Shown here: in pieces, positions 17,438 through 26,126 of the stretch
Layout: each line of letters starts with the position of its first letter
How positions within the stretch are numbered: the first letter of the stretch is position 1
Origin: Spirochaetota bacterium
Lineage (GTDB): Bacteria > Spirochaetota > UBA4802 > JAFGJZ01
Length of the DNA stretch: 37,230 nucleotides
NCBI GenBank assembly: GCA_016928815.1
Contig: JAFGJZ010000054.1
Coordinates: forward strand, 1 to 37,230
Direction of reading: 5' to 3'
Notes under the pieces: model-generated
Told to the model about the DNA's origin: nothing
Seen by the model: only the letters and a program-made list of their open reading frames with translations
Databases searched by the model: none
Translations under genes and position numbers: made by a program

Positions 17438-18658
17438 ATGAATTGGTCTATTGAGGATGCAACAGTAATAACTCCGGACAGCACTTTCAGCGGCGGATGT
17501 ATTGTAATTGAAGATGGAAAAATTGGGGAAGTGGTCAGAAAGAAGGTTAAAACTGATTATTCAATATCAATAGACAACGCCGTTATATGCCCGGGGTTGA
17601 TAAATTCCCATGATCATCTGCTTGGTACCTATTTTCCTAAGGTCGGAAACGGACCTTATCCCAACTGGCTTCCCTGGGACAATGATCTGAAAAGTGCTGA
17701 TGTCTACCGTGAACGGCAGCAGATTGAAAACAGAGATCTTTATCTGCTCGGTGGATATAGAAATCTTATTTCAGGGGTTACGAGTGTTCAGGATCACATT
17801 CCTCATTTTGTCCAGGATCCTTTCCTTGATCTGCTTCCGGTGAAGGTTATTTCAGATTTTTCCATGGCACACTCAATAGCTTCCTTTGCTTTAAACTGGG
17901 GTGAAGGAGTTGAGGTGGAATATCAAAAGTCAGTTAAAAATGATATCCCGTTTATTACACACATATCTGAAGGGTTTGATGACGAGACAGTCAGGGATAT
18001 TGAGACTCTTGATAAAAAAGGCGGACTTGGAGAATATTCAGTTCTTATTCACGGTATTTCGTTTTCTGAATCAGATATGAATAAAATTAAATCTAAAAAA
18101 GCAAATGTTGTATGGTGCTGTGATTCCAATATTTTCATGTTTGAAAAGACAACTGATATAAAAATGCTTCTTGATAAAAAAATTAATGTTTCCATAGGAA
18201 CAGACTCGCCGATGTCGGGAGGATTGAATATTCTTGAAGAAATGCGTTTTGACAGGGCTTATTTTAAAAAGAAATATGGAGTTGATCTTCCGGACAGGCA
18301 AATTGTCCAAATGGTTACTAAAAATCCTGCAAAATCATTCAGAATGTACAATAATGGTGAAATTTCTGCAGGACGTCTTGCTGATCTTACTGTTTTTGAA
18401 AAGAAATATGAAGATCCGTACTCTTCAGTTGTGGGTGCCGGTTTAAAGGATATTAAACTTGTTATCATTGAAGGTATGCCCGTTTACGGTGATGCAGAAT
18501 ATCTTCCTCTTTTCACCAGGCTGAAAATGGATGTGCAGTCTGTAACTGTTGACGGGAAGGAAAAAGTAATAATTGGAGATCTTAAAGGAGTTCTAAGCAG
18601 AATAAATAAAGCAGTGGGTTATAACAAGAAATTTCCGTTTTTACCGGTAAAAATTTAA
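17438..18658 (+). CDS. Amidohydrolase-superfamily metal-dependent deaminase/hydrolase
   Basis: A 406-residue TIM-barrel enzyme with a beta-sandwich formed by both ends. Metal ligands fit subtype III: H58 and H60 (NSHDHL), H175 (ITHISEG), H205 (LIHG) and D256 (GTDSP). The closing AGRLADLTVFEKKY is the usual end of cytosine/guanine deaminase- and chlorohydrolase-like members. The long insert after the HxH motif (about 64-85) is unlike core guanine deaminases, so the substrate is uncertain; a deaminated or amidated ring compound is likely. AGGT lies shortly before the ATG. It is the first gene after a clear promoter and is followed by 95 nt without a recognisable terminator. Confidence 0.82.
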   Translation: MNWSIEDATVITPDSTFSGGCIVIEDGKIGEVVRKKVKTDYSISIDNAVICPGLINSHDHLLGTYFPKVGNGPYPNWLPWDNDLKSADVYRERQQIENRDLYLLGGYRNLISGVTSVQDHIPHFVQDPFLDLLPVKVISDFSMAHSIASFALNWGEGVEVEYQKSVKNDIPFITHISEGFDDETVRDIETLDKKGGLGEYSVLIHGISFSESDMNKIKSKKANVVWCCDSNIFMFEKTTDIKMLLDKKINVSIGTDSPMSGGLNILEEMRFDRAYFKKKYGVDLPDRQIVQMVTKNPAKSFRMYNNGEISAGRLADLTVFEKKYEDPYSSVVGAGLKDIKLVIIEGMPVYGDAEYLPLFTRLKMDVQSVTVDGKEKVIIGDLKGVLSRINKAVGYNKKFPFLPVKI

Positions 18659-18753
18659 AAGACACTTGCAAATTCTGCCGATAATTAATTGATTTCTTAT
18701 TTCAAGATAAAATTAGTGATATTTTAATCATATATTCATTATAAGGAGCTAAT

Positions 18754-19917
18754 ATGCCGCACTCCGGTCGCAAAGAAGGAATTACCGCCCGTTCATATAA
18801 ATCAGGTTCTGTTGTCTATTTTGACGGTGACAGGAGTGAATATATATATATATTGAAAAGCGGAAGAATCATTCTTTCCTATCTTAAACCTGAAAGCGGT
18901 GAAGAACTTAAAGAGGAAATTAAACCGGGTGAATTTTTCGGTGTAAAGTCAGCACTGGGTAAATATCCCCGCGAGGAAACCGCACAGACTTTCGGAGATA
19001 CTTCTGTTCTTGTTCTGACTGTAATGGATTTCGAAAAACTTGTACTGGGTAATGTTCAGGTTGTAAAGAAAATGCTCAGAGTTTTCAGCAATCAGCTTCG
19101 CCGGATAGGACGCGCTGAACGGGAGGTTCTTGGAGAAACAAATACCGTTAATCCACAGACGGAACTTTTTAAAATCGGCGAATATTACTATAAAGCAGGG
19201 AAATATGACCAGGCTTTATATGCATACAAGAAATATATGGAATACTATCCTGATTCAACGCATGCTGCAACATCAATGCAGAGAATAAAGGATCTGCAGA
19301 CAGGTAATATTAAACCGCTTTCAGACGGATCAAACGATTCATCTCATCCGGCTGATTTTCCGGCTTTTCCTGATAGCTTTGATAATGATGCTCCTGATAA
19401 TTTCGGTTCTGATGAGCCGGATAATTTCGGACCTTCTACTGATATGACCGATTTTGATTTTGATGACGGACCCGGCGGAGGAGGGGAAATTTCAAATGAA
19501 ATGGATGATTTCCTCAACAATGATTCATTTTCAGGTTCTGCAACTGCAGGAAAAACTCTTGATTCTATTAATAATCTGATAAGAGCCAGAAATTTTGAAA
19601 AAGCTCTGGATGAACTTGAAAATCTTACCCAAAACGGCGGTCTAAGTGCTGAAGATTCAGCGCATGCAGGATATTATGAAGGAGTCTGTCTGTTTGAGAC
19701 CGGGAAATTGAAAGAAGCATTAAATGCGTTTTCCAATGTAATTAAACAGAATGAGAGTCCTGAGTTTATGAAAAAATCGCTTTTACAGGTTGGATTAATA
19801 TATAAAAAGACCGGAAATAATGATAAGGCAAAGGCCTATTTGAGCAAAGTAGTGAGTATTCAGCCTTCTGATGAAACCACACAGTCGGCCAGAAGCTATC
19901 TAAGTGAGATAGGATAA
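18754..19917 (+). CDS. Cyclic-nucleotide-binding-like domain protein with TPR repeats
   Basis: The 387 residues comprise a cNMP-binding-like beta-roll (about 10-122), a TPR-like hairpin (138-172), an acidic Phe/Asp/Pro linker (188-262) with the 8-residue repeat PDNFG twice, and a C-terminal TPR array (270-385). In the phosphate-binding cassette position the sequence is FGVKSALGKYPREETA (62-77). The ribose-contacting Glu of the FGE motif is replaced, while an Arg (73) remains, so nucleotide binding is doubtful. No HTH or catalytic domain is present; it is probably a scaffold or adaptor. AAGGAG precedes the ATG. It is followed after 9 nt by a Crp/Fnr regulator with an intact cassette. Confidence 0.82.
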   Translation: MPHSGRKEGITARSYKSGSVVYFDGDRSEYIYILKSGRIILSYLKPESGEELKEEIKPGEFFGVKSALGKYPREETAQTFGDTSVLVLTVMDFEKLVLGNVQVVKKMLRVFSNQLRRIGRAEREVLGETNTVNPQTELFKIGEYYYKAGKYDQALYAYKKYMEYYPDSTHAATSMQRIKDLQTGNIKPLSDGSNDSSHPADFPAFPDSFDNDAPDNFGSDEPDNFGPSTDMTDFDFDDGPGGGGEISNEMDDFLNNDSFSGSATAGKTLDSINNLIRARNFEKALDELENLTQNGGLSAEDSAHAGYYEGVCLFETGKLKEALNAFSNVIKQNESPEFMKKSLLQVGLIYKKTGNNDKAKAYLSKVVSIQPSDETTQSARSYLSEIG

Positions 19918-19926
19918 GAGGAATAA

Positions 19927-20574
19927 ATGTTACTTGATAATCATTTTCTGGAAAAATTCGGAGTTGAATACAAACCAGGTGAAATTATATTCTGTGAATA
20001 TGAACCGGGCAACGAGTTTTATTTTATTCATTCGGGAAAAGTCAGGTTTGTAAAAATAATAAACAACCGGGAAAAAACCATTGATATAATGTCACCCGGT
20101 GATGTTTTCGGAGAAATGGCAATTCTTGAGGCTGAACCGCGTTCCGCCAGTGCCGTTGCTGTTGATAGCGTCAAGGTTCTTAAATTTCACAGGGATAATT
20201 TTGATACTCTGCTTCAGGGAAACCCCCAGCTTGCTTACAAACTTCTGGTCATTTTCTCAAAAAGAATATATGATGCCAAAAGACGGCTCATGATTCTTCT
20301 TTTAAATGATCCGCAGCTTAAAGTTATGGACGTTTTTAACTTTATAGCTGAAGGCGATGTTACTCTGGATCTTTCCGAACCTGTAACCCTGAATATTACC
20401 ACTCAGGATATATCAAACTGGGCAGGAATGTCTTTCGAAGAAACACAAAAAGCATTGACACATTTAGCTAATTTAGGAAAAATTGAACTCCTGAATGACA
20501 GGGTAATTGTGAAAAACATCAGAAATTTCCAGACCCTGGTTAATTCACGACGCAGACAGATGTTTGCGGAATAA
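19927..20574 (+). CDS. Crp/Fnr-family transcriptional regulator
   Basis: A 215-residue regulator. The N-terminal beta-roll has a canonical phosphate-binding cassette FGEMAILEAEPRSASAVA (61-78) with E63 and R72, which predicts real cyclic-nucleotide binding. It is followed by the long dimerisation helix (about 100-128) and a C-terminal winged helix (about 150-200, ITTQDISNWAGMSFEETQKA). No N-terminal cysteine cluster of the FNR type is present. AAGAGGA lies before the ATG. It forms a two-gene unit with the upstream cNMP/TPR protein. No cyclase is encoded in the window. Confidence 0.9.
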   Translation: MLLDNHFLEKFGVEYKPGEIIFCEYEPGNEFYFIHSGKVRFVKIINNREKTIDIMSPGDVFGEMAILEAEPRSASAVAVDSVKVLKFHRDNFDTLLQGNPQLAYKLLVIFSKRIYDAKRRLMILLLNDPQLKVMDVFNFIAEGDVTLDLSEPVTLNITTQDISNWAGMSFEETQKALTHLANLGKIELLNDRVIVKNIRNFQTLVNSRRRQMFAE

Positions 20575-20578
20575 TTCT

Positions 20579-20652
20579 GCTCCCGTAGCTCAGGTGGATA
20601 GAGCAGTAGTTTCCTAAACTATGTGCCGGAGGTTCGAATCCTCTCGGGAGCA
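20579..20652 (+). tRNA. tRNA-Arg (anticodon CCT)
   Basis: A complete 74-nt cloverleaf. The acceptor stem is GCTCCCG/CGGGAGC, the D-stem GCTC/GAGC, the anticodon stem GTAGT/ACTAT with loop TTCCTAA (anticodon CCT, reading AGG), and the T-arm GGAGG-TTCGAAT-CCTCT. The discriminator base is A. The 3' CCA is not encoded (ATT follows) and must be added by the CCA-adding enzyme. It begins 4 nt after the Crp/Fnr stop codon and may be read through from that operon. Confidence 0.97.
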
Positions 20653-20661
20653 ATTTATTTA

Positions 20662-20677
20662 AGCGGCTTATGCCGCT
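20662..20677 (+). terminator. Hairpin after tRNA-Arg, weak terminator or processing stem
   Basis: AGCGGC-TTAT-GCCGCT forms a 6-bp GC-rich stem with a TTAT loop, followed by ATTTTAATA. The T-tract is short. It lies 15 nt before the prfA start, so it may attenuate prfA or mark the tRNA 3' processing region. Confidence 0.5.
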
Positions 20678-20692
20678 ATTTTAATAGCCGGT

Positions 20693-21769
20693 ATGGATAT
20701 GATTAACAAACTGAAGAAAACCGAAGACCGTTTTAATTTTATTGAAAGCGAGATGAGCAGGCCTGAAAACATGTCAAATCAGGATAAGATGCGGTCTCTA
20801 AATAAAGAACATTCCCAGTTGTTGCCTGTTATTCAGCTGTTCCATAGATACCTGAAAATGTCCGAAGAGCTGAATGATACCACTTCATTATTAGCTGCTG
20901 AAAAAGATGAAGACATGATATCAATGCTTAAAGACGAAAAAGAAAAACTGAAAAATGACATTATTGATCTTGAGTCCCGGCTTACTGTAATGCTTTTGCC
21001 TAAAGATCCCAATTCGGGCAAAAATATCATAATTGAAATTCGTGCCGGTACCGGAGGCGATGAAGCTGCGCTGTTTGCTGCAGACCTTTTCCGCATGTAT
21101 TCAAGATATGCCGACATTAAGGGTTATAAAATTGAGATGATTGAAATCAGTCAGAATGAAATCGGCGGAATTAAGGAAGTAATATTTCTCATTTCCGGAG
21201 ATGATGTTTATGATAATCTTAAATTTGAATCCGGCGGTCACAGGGTTCAGAGAGTACCGACTACAGAATCCGGAGGACGGATTCATACTTCAGCTGTTAC
21301 TGTTGCGGTAATGCCGGAGGCTGAAGACAGCGACATTGAAATCCGGAATGAGGATCTCCGTATTGATGTCTACCGTTCATCCGGTCACGGAGGACAGTCA
21401 GTAAATACAACAGATTCAGCTGTCAGGATTACGCATATTCCTTCGGGTATGGTTGTTACTTGCCAGGATGAGAAGTCACAGCTCAAAAACAAGGTTAAGG
21501 CTTTGAAGGTCCTCAAGGCAAGACTTTTCGAAATTGAAGACAGAAACCGCCGGGATGCCGAGTCCAAACTTCGAAAGTCGCTTGTGGGTTCCGGCGACCG
21601 AAGTGAAAGGATCAGAACATATAATTTCCCTCAATCACGGATCACTGATCACAGAATAGGACTTACCCTTCATAGTCTTGAAGCGGTGCTTGATGGTGAC
21701 CTGGATCAGGTGGTTAAACCCCTTATTCAGCATGAAGTTGATGAATTGCTGAAATCTCAGGTTGTTTGA
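20693..21769 (+). CDS. prfA: Peptide chain release factor 1
   Basis: A 358-residue class I release factor for UAA and UAG. The GGQ loop is SSGHGGQSVNTTDSAVRI, with GGQ at 233-235, which enters the peptidyl transferase centre and is the target of PrmC methylation. The codon-recognition tripeptide is P189-T-T in RVPTTESGGRIHTSA, the RF1 position (RF2 has SPF there). The stretch EIRAGTGGDEAALFA is also typical. The ATG has no strong ribosome binding site. The gene is followed after 3 nt by prmC, the conserved prfA-prmC arrangement. Confidence 0.97.
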   Translation: MDMINKLKKTEDRFNFIESEMSRPENMSNQDKMRSLNKEHSQLLPVIQLFHRYLKMSEELNDTTSLLAAEKDEDMISMLKDEKEKLKNDIIDLESRLTVMLLPKDPNSGKNIIIEIRAGTGGDEAALFAADLFRMYSRYADIKGYKIEMIEISQNEIGGIKEVIFLISGDDVYDNLKFESGGHRVQRVPTTESGGRIHTSAVTVAVMPEAEDSDIEIRNEDLRIDVYRSSGHGGQSVNTTDSAVRITHIPSGMVVTCQDEKSQLKNKVKALKVLKARLFEIEDRNRRDAESKLRKSLVGSGDRSERIRTYNFPQSRITDHRIGLTLHSLEAVLDGDLDQVVKPLIQHEVDELLKSQVV

Positions 21770-21772
21770 TAT

Positions 21773-22615
21773 TTGATTCTTCTGGAAGCAGTAAATACGT
21801 ATGCGGCCCGGTTGAGGTCGGCCGGAATTGAATCTTCACGGCTTGATTCGGAAGTTATTGTTTCTCATGTACTTGGATTTGAAAGGTACCGTCTTATAAC
21901 CGAGAGCAGCAGAATACTTTCCGGTGATGAAATGGCTGAAATTGAAAAATACATTGAACGCCGTGAGAAGCGGGAACCTCTTGCATATCTTCTGAATGAA
22001 AAAGAATTTTATTCACTGCCTTTTTATGTTGATCAAAATGTACTTATTCCGCGTCCTGAAACGGAGCTTCTGGTGGATATGGTAATTTACGAAGCTGCTT
22101 TGGATTCCCGTGTTCTGGATTTGTGTACAGGATCAGGTGCAATAGCTGTAGCATGCAAAAAATTCCGGTCTGACCTGGATATCTCGGCATCGGATATTTC
22201 ACGGTCAGCACTGAATATTGCAGAAAAAAACTGCAAACAGATTCTGAAAAATGATTCCGTTGCATTTATTCTTTCGGATATTTTTGAAAATATTTCAGGG
22301 AAATTTGATATCATTGTTACAAACCCCCCTTATGTATCCGAACTTGTAAGAAATGATCTTGAGCCCGAGCTGAATTACGAGCCTGATCATGCGCTTTTTT
22401 CAGGTGAAAGCGGAAATGAAATTATTTCTTCCATAATCAGTCAGTCTCCTGAATTTTTAAATCCCGGCGGACTGCTGCTGATGGAACTGGGCAGGGACAA
22501 CAGGGAATTTGTGAAATCGGAATCCATGAAATATTTTGACTGCTCCATTTTTAAGGATTATTCAGGACTTGACCGTATCGCCATGCTTAAGTTAAAAGAT
22601 ACGGATAAAATTTAA
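21773..22615 (+). CDS. prmC: Release factor glutamine N5-methyltransferase
   Basis: A 280-residue AdoMet-dependent methyltransferase that modifies the GGQ glutamine of release factors. It has the N-terminal helical substrate-binding domain (SRLDSEVIVSHVLG, PLAYLLNEKEFYSLPF), the linker PRPETELLVD, AdoMet motif LDLCTGSGAIAVA and catalytic NPPY at 184-187. The start is a TTG three bases after the prfA stop, with only a weak AGG 11 bases upstream, so translation is probably coupled to prfA. Confidence 0.95.
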   Translation: MILLEAVNTYAARLRSAGIESSRLDSEVIVSHVLGFERYRLITESSRILSGDEMAEIEKYIERREKREPLAYLLNEKEFYSLPFYVDQNVLIPRPETELLVDMVIYEAALDSRVLDLCTGSGAIAVACKKFRSDLDISASDISRSALNIAEKNCKQILKNDSVAFILSDIFENISGKFDIIVTNPPYVSELVRNDLEPELNYEPDHALFSGESGNEIISSIISQSPEFLNPGGLLLMELGRDNREFVKSESMKYFDCSIFKDYSGLDRIAMLKLKDTDKI

Positions 22616-22675
22616 GTTATTATGGATTTTTTCCGAGAATCAACTATATTACGGTAATTTCATGGAAGGATGCTG

Positions 22676-23629
22676 ATGATTTCAAACTTTGATGAGCTGT
22701 TTCACGAACTTTCAAAATCTCCCGACAGTAAAGAAACATTCAATTATAATTTTGTGGATAAAAAAAACAAATTATATGTTTTTGCCAACATTGATTTTAT
22801 CCCCAAAAATAACGAGTTGGATTTTTCATGGTATGTATTTCTGAATAACCATGAATATCATTTTAATGAATGTATTTCCAAAGATGAGAAAATGAACGGC
22901 TCCAAATTGTCGAGCAAGGGGCTCAAGTACGGCATTGACTCCAAAGATAGGGAAAAGTTTTCCCTGGAATTGAAAAATAATCTCTTTGACGTTTCGTGTG
23001 AGCTAAAATCATTTCATCATATATATGATTATCCCAAAGCTGTTGATATGGATGTTGATGAAATACGGGACAAATATGAATCCATGCTGTGGAAACGTTT
23101 CGAACAGCGCTGTAAAATACAGGGAACGCTCAGGCATAAGTCAGGAGAGTTGAAAGGAAAAGCAATTCCAATCAGCTGTTTCGGCCAGAGAAACCGTGAA
23201 TGGGGTCCGCGTCTGTGGAAAAATCTCATAGCTGTCAGTACCTATTACATCCAGTTCCGTGAAATGTCCATCAGCCTCTCTTATTATGACTTTGAAGAAA
23301 CCGTTCTTTCAAGCGGATATATCTCAAAAAAGTCCGGCAACATTCCTATTTATGAAACTGTTCTGGAACATATAGATATTTCACGCGAGGATAAACGGGC
23401 TGAAGGGTCTGAAATCAGTTATAAGGATTCTCAGGAAGACAAAGATCTGATTGTTTCTTCAAGAGTACACAGTTTTAAAACCGATGACATGAAATTCGGT
23501 AGTAAAAAATTTGTTAATTATTTTAACATTTCGGATTTTAAAATAATCGGTGCAGATAAAAAAGGTACCGGGTTTGAACGTCATTATATCCAGGCGGATA
23601 AACTGAATAAATTCATCTTAGATAAATAA
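22676..23629 (+). CDS. Lipocalin-like (DUF7064/AttH-type) protein, tentative
   Basis: A 317-residue protein without signal peptide. The central CFGQRNREWGPRLWKN resembles the G-x-RDxSWGxRxW signature of AttH/CrtC-related lipocalin-like folds such as DUF7064. The N-terminal pattern (KETFNYNFVDKKNKLYVFANIDF, split here by a loop) also fits beta-strand starts of that group. Known relatives include carotenoid hydratase-type enzymes and uncharacterised lipid-related proteins; the substrate here is unknown. GGAAGG (22664-22669) places the start at ATG 22676, not 22670. The stop overlaps the ATG of the next gene as TAATG, so the two products are probably made together. Confidence 0.45.
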   Translation: MISNFDELFHELSKSPDSKETFNYNFVDKKNKLYVFANIDFIPKNNELDFSWYVFLNNHEYHFNECISKDEKMNGSKLSSKGLKYGIDSKDREKFSLELKNNLFDVSCELKSFHHIYDYPKAVDMDVDEIRDKYESMLWKRFEQRCKIQGTLRHKSGELKGKAIPISCFGQRNREWGPRLWKNLIAVSTYYIQFREMSISLSYYDFEETVLSSGYISKKSGNIPIYETVLEHIDISREDKRAEGSEISYKDSQEDKDLIVSSRVHSFKTDDMKFGSKKFVNYFNISDFKIIGADKKGTGFERHYIQADKLNKFILDK

Positions 23630-24978
23630 TGAAGCTGTTTATATATACATATCTGCAGTTTAAAAAGCTGTTTTTATTCTTTATTCTTCTTCTGCTGCTG
23701 TATGCGTTTAATTTATACTATAATATGCATTTTTCATGGGCAGGCGTTGCATTAATAGTCAGGATGTATGTATATGTCTTTTCGTTTTTTCTTGTGTATA
23801 ACTATACAATGGAAGAAGATGATTATTATGTGAAATATTCTGAAAAATACGGATGGTTCGGTGCCTTATTTTTCATTTTTGAAAACAGGATTTTTCTTTT
23901 TTTTCTGCTGCTTGTCCTTTCTTCCGTTTTCCGTTTAACTGAATATGCCGGTGCTTCCAGCTGGCCTTCAAAATATCTATTATCAATATTCGACGGTAAA
24001 AGTTCAAATCTGGTTATTTTCGTCCTTGCATTTTACATTGCATTAAAATTAATGAAACATCCTGTCTTAACGGTTACCGTTTTTCTCGGAATATCCACTT
24101 TCTATACCTTCGCAAATATGACTTTTTATGATTATTATTCAAACGGCGTCATTGTTTCAGTTTATAAAATTTTTAAAATGATGATTCTTTTCGTGGTTAT
24201 TAATTTGAGCTATTGCAGAAAAATAAGACATTATTTTTATCTGGTGTTTACATCCGTTTTTCTTTCTTTTCTCATTTGGGCTGTATGTTTCAGCGTGTTT
24301 TTTCTTTCCTATAAAAAGCTGAATTATCCGGATCCGTATTTCAACTACGTCGGTGATAAACTCATAAAATTCGGATATGAAGCGCCGATACAGGACTATA
24401 TTGAAGTTGTCAGGAAAAATAAAAATCTGGAATACCTGCTGAACCTGAATGATTATAAAAAATTCTATGATATAAACCTTGATTTCACGCAGGCTGAGTG
24501 GATTGAAATATTTCAAAAAAGTGCCGGTACCAAATATCTTGATACTGTATCGGAAATCATTCTGAATGAAAATGTAAAGTTTGACTATTCCGTCATTGCG
24601 GACAGTTTTGCCAATTCAGGAGTTACCGGGAAGAATGTTAAAGAATTGAGAAATTACGTCAGGCTTATTTCAAAATTCATCGATGATGAAAATGCATCGG
24701 ATTTTATTGCCTTATTTATAAATTCTGATTTTCAGACTGTGAGGCTGGGAATAATGGTTTGCGGGGAATCAGGATCATTATATTTTATTCCGCAGCTGCT
24801 GACATATCTAATATCAGTGGATAATGAAATTTCGAATTCTGCTTACACCGCTCTCACTAAAATTACCGGAGTGGATATTGCGATGAAGAATAATGTTCCG
24901 GAAAATTCTCCCGAGGTATACATGTTTTTTAAAAATTTTTATCTGGAGAATTACATAAATCCCGGACCGGACAAGTAA
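23629..24978 (+). CDS. Polytopic membrane protein with C-terminal HEAT-like region
   Basis: The 449-residue product has about seven hydrophobic segments between residues 10 and 235 (for example LFLFFILLLLLYAFNLYY and FLSFLIWAVCFSVFFLSY). A soluble C-terminal part of about 210 residues follows, in which helical pairs (DDENASDFIALFINSDF, LYFIPQLLTYLISVDNE) look like HEAT-type repeats. I do not recognise a family. It is coupled by a 1-nt overlap to the lipocalin-like gene. The last 50 nt lie opposite the 3' end of nth. Confidence 0.6.
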   Translation: MKLFIYTYLQFKKLFLFFILLLLLYAFNLYYNMHFSWAGVALIVRMYVYVFSFFLVYNYTMEEDDYYVKYSEKYGWFGALFFIFENRIFLFFLLLVLSSVFRLTEYAGASSWPSKYLLSIFDGKSSNLVIFVLAFYIALKLMKHPVLTVTVFLGISTFYTFANMTFYDYYSNGVIVSVYKIFKMMILFVVINLSYCRKIRHYFYLVFTSVFLSFLIWAVCFSVFFLSYKKLNYPDPYFNYVGDKLIKFGYEAPIQDYIEVVRKNKNLEYLLNLNDYKKFYDINLDFTQAEWIEIFQKSAGTKYLDTVSEIILNENVKFDYSVIADSFANSGVTGKNVKELRNYVRLISKFIDDENASDFIALFINSDFQTVRLGIMVCGESGSLYFIPQLLTYLISVDNEISNSAYTALTKITGVDIAMKNNVPENSPEVYMFFKNFYLENYINPGPDK

Positions 24979-25567
24979 TGCATTCAGGTTTCCTTGCATG
25001 ACATTTATTTCTTCCATGATGAATGAGCAGCAGATGCACTTCCGACCATAGTTTTTCAGAATATATGTTTTTCAGGTCTTTTTCTATTTTATCAGGCTCT
25101 TTTCCGGTTGAGAGTCCAAGCCTCTGAGATAATCTTTTTACATGAGTATCAACTGCAAGGCCCGGAATGTTATGTCCCTGCGCCAGGATTACATTTGCGC
25201 TTTTTCTTCCCACGCCTGGCAGCTTGATCAGTTCCTCAATTTTATCCGGAACCTTTCCGTCATAATCCAGACAAATGCATCGGGCAAGACGTACAATATT
25301 TGAAGCTTTTGTCCTGAAAAATCCCGTTGATTTTACTATTCCTTCAATTTCCGTTATATCCGCCGATTGAAGACTGCAGAAATCAGGATATTTTGAAAAT
25401 AGAACAGGTGTAATTTTATTAACCTGTTTATCCGTAGTCTGAGCGGAAAGTACAACCGCAATCGTCAGCTGGTAAATATCTGAATATTCCAAACCGGGTT
25501 TTACAGTGCCGTAATGCTTATGCAGCAGCCTGAAGACTGTATCAGCTCTGGATTCCGTCATTTCCAT
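24929..25567 (-). CDS. nth: Endonuclease III (DNA glycosylase/AP lyase)
   Basis: A 212-residue base-excision repair enzyme removing oxidised pyrimidines. The helix-hairpin-helix LPGVGRKSANVIL carries catalytic Lys122 and the second catalytic Asp140 is in VDTHVKR; both are two residues later than in E. coli Nth. The [4Fe-4S] ligands are C189-x6-C196-x2-C199-x5-C205, again the E. coli spacing. The ATG lies one base after the stop of the TPR lipoprotein gene, so translation is likely coupled. The 3' end overlaps the convergent membrane-protein gene by 50 nt, and the codons for C199 and C205 lie inside that overlap. Confidence 0.96.
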   Translation of the reverse strand: MEMTESRADTVFRLLHKHYGTVKPGLEYSDIYQLTIAVVLSAQTTDKQVNKITPVLFSKYPDFCSLQSADITEIEGIVKSTGFFRTKASNIVRLARCICLDYDGKVPDKIEELIKLPGVGRKSANVILAQGHNIPGLAVDTHVKRLSQRLGLSTGKEPDKIEKDLKNIYSEKLWSEVHLLLIHHGRNKCHARKPECITCPVRDLCNSPDKNF

Positions 25568-25568
25568 T

Positions 25569-26126
25569 TCAGTTCATATAATTCATGTGAATTTCTTCTT
25601 TAAGGTCTGCAAGATCATTTTTGTCGGCATAGTCTTTTGAATAGTAGCCGCAGGTGAAATTATTCTGCAGATCAAGCAGAAGTACCGCTGAAAAATTTTT
25701 TTTCGCTTCAGTATATTTTTTCAGATTGTTGAAATAAATACCTTTTATATATATCGCCATGAAATGTTCCGGGTTCTTTTCAATCGCAAGATCAAGATAT
25801 CGAATGGATTTCTGGAGATCATAGTATTTAAAAAAACTGATCCCCGCGCCGAATAGAATATCATAATGGTCATAACCCTTTTTATAAAGACGTTCAAAGT
25901 CCAGGGCTGACTGTTCATATCTGCCAAGATGATAATTCTCCCATGCAGTTATAACGATTGCATTAAGCGAAGGGTCATCAATCCGTATTCTTTTTTTTAT
26001 AATTTTTACAGGTTCCGTTATTTTAGGTTTTTCAGTCATGCCTGAAAGATTTGAATTCTGACCGGTACATGATATGATGAAGAATGCCATAACCGCAGTC
26101 TGAACCAATATTAAAAATTTTTTCAT
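25569..26126 (-). CDS. TPR-containing lipoprotein
   Basis: A 185-residue exported protein. The signal MKKFLILVQTAVMAFFIISC ends in a lipobox with lipidated Cys20. A flexible Lys/Pro-rich stretch follows, then TPR-like helical pairs (TAWENYHLGRYEQSALDFERL, split over two helices; ISFFKYYDLQKSIRYLDLAI; YIKGIYFNNLKKYTEAKKNF). Such proteins act as scaffolds in the periplasm or at the outer membrane. Its start overlaps the rdgB stop as ATGA and AGGA lies seven bases upstream, so it is the middle gene of rdgB-TPR-nth. Confidence 0.85.
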   Translation of the reverse strand: MKKFLILVQTAVMAFFIISCTGQNSNLSGMTEKPKITEPVKIIKKRIRIDDPSLNAIVITAWENYHLGRYEQSALDFERLYKKGYDHYDILFGAGISFFKYYDLQKSIRYLDLAIEKNPEHFMAIYIKGIYFNNLKKYTEAKKNFSAVLLLDLQNNFTCGYYSKDYADKNDLADLKEEIHMNYMN

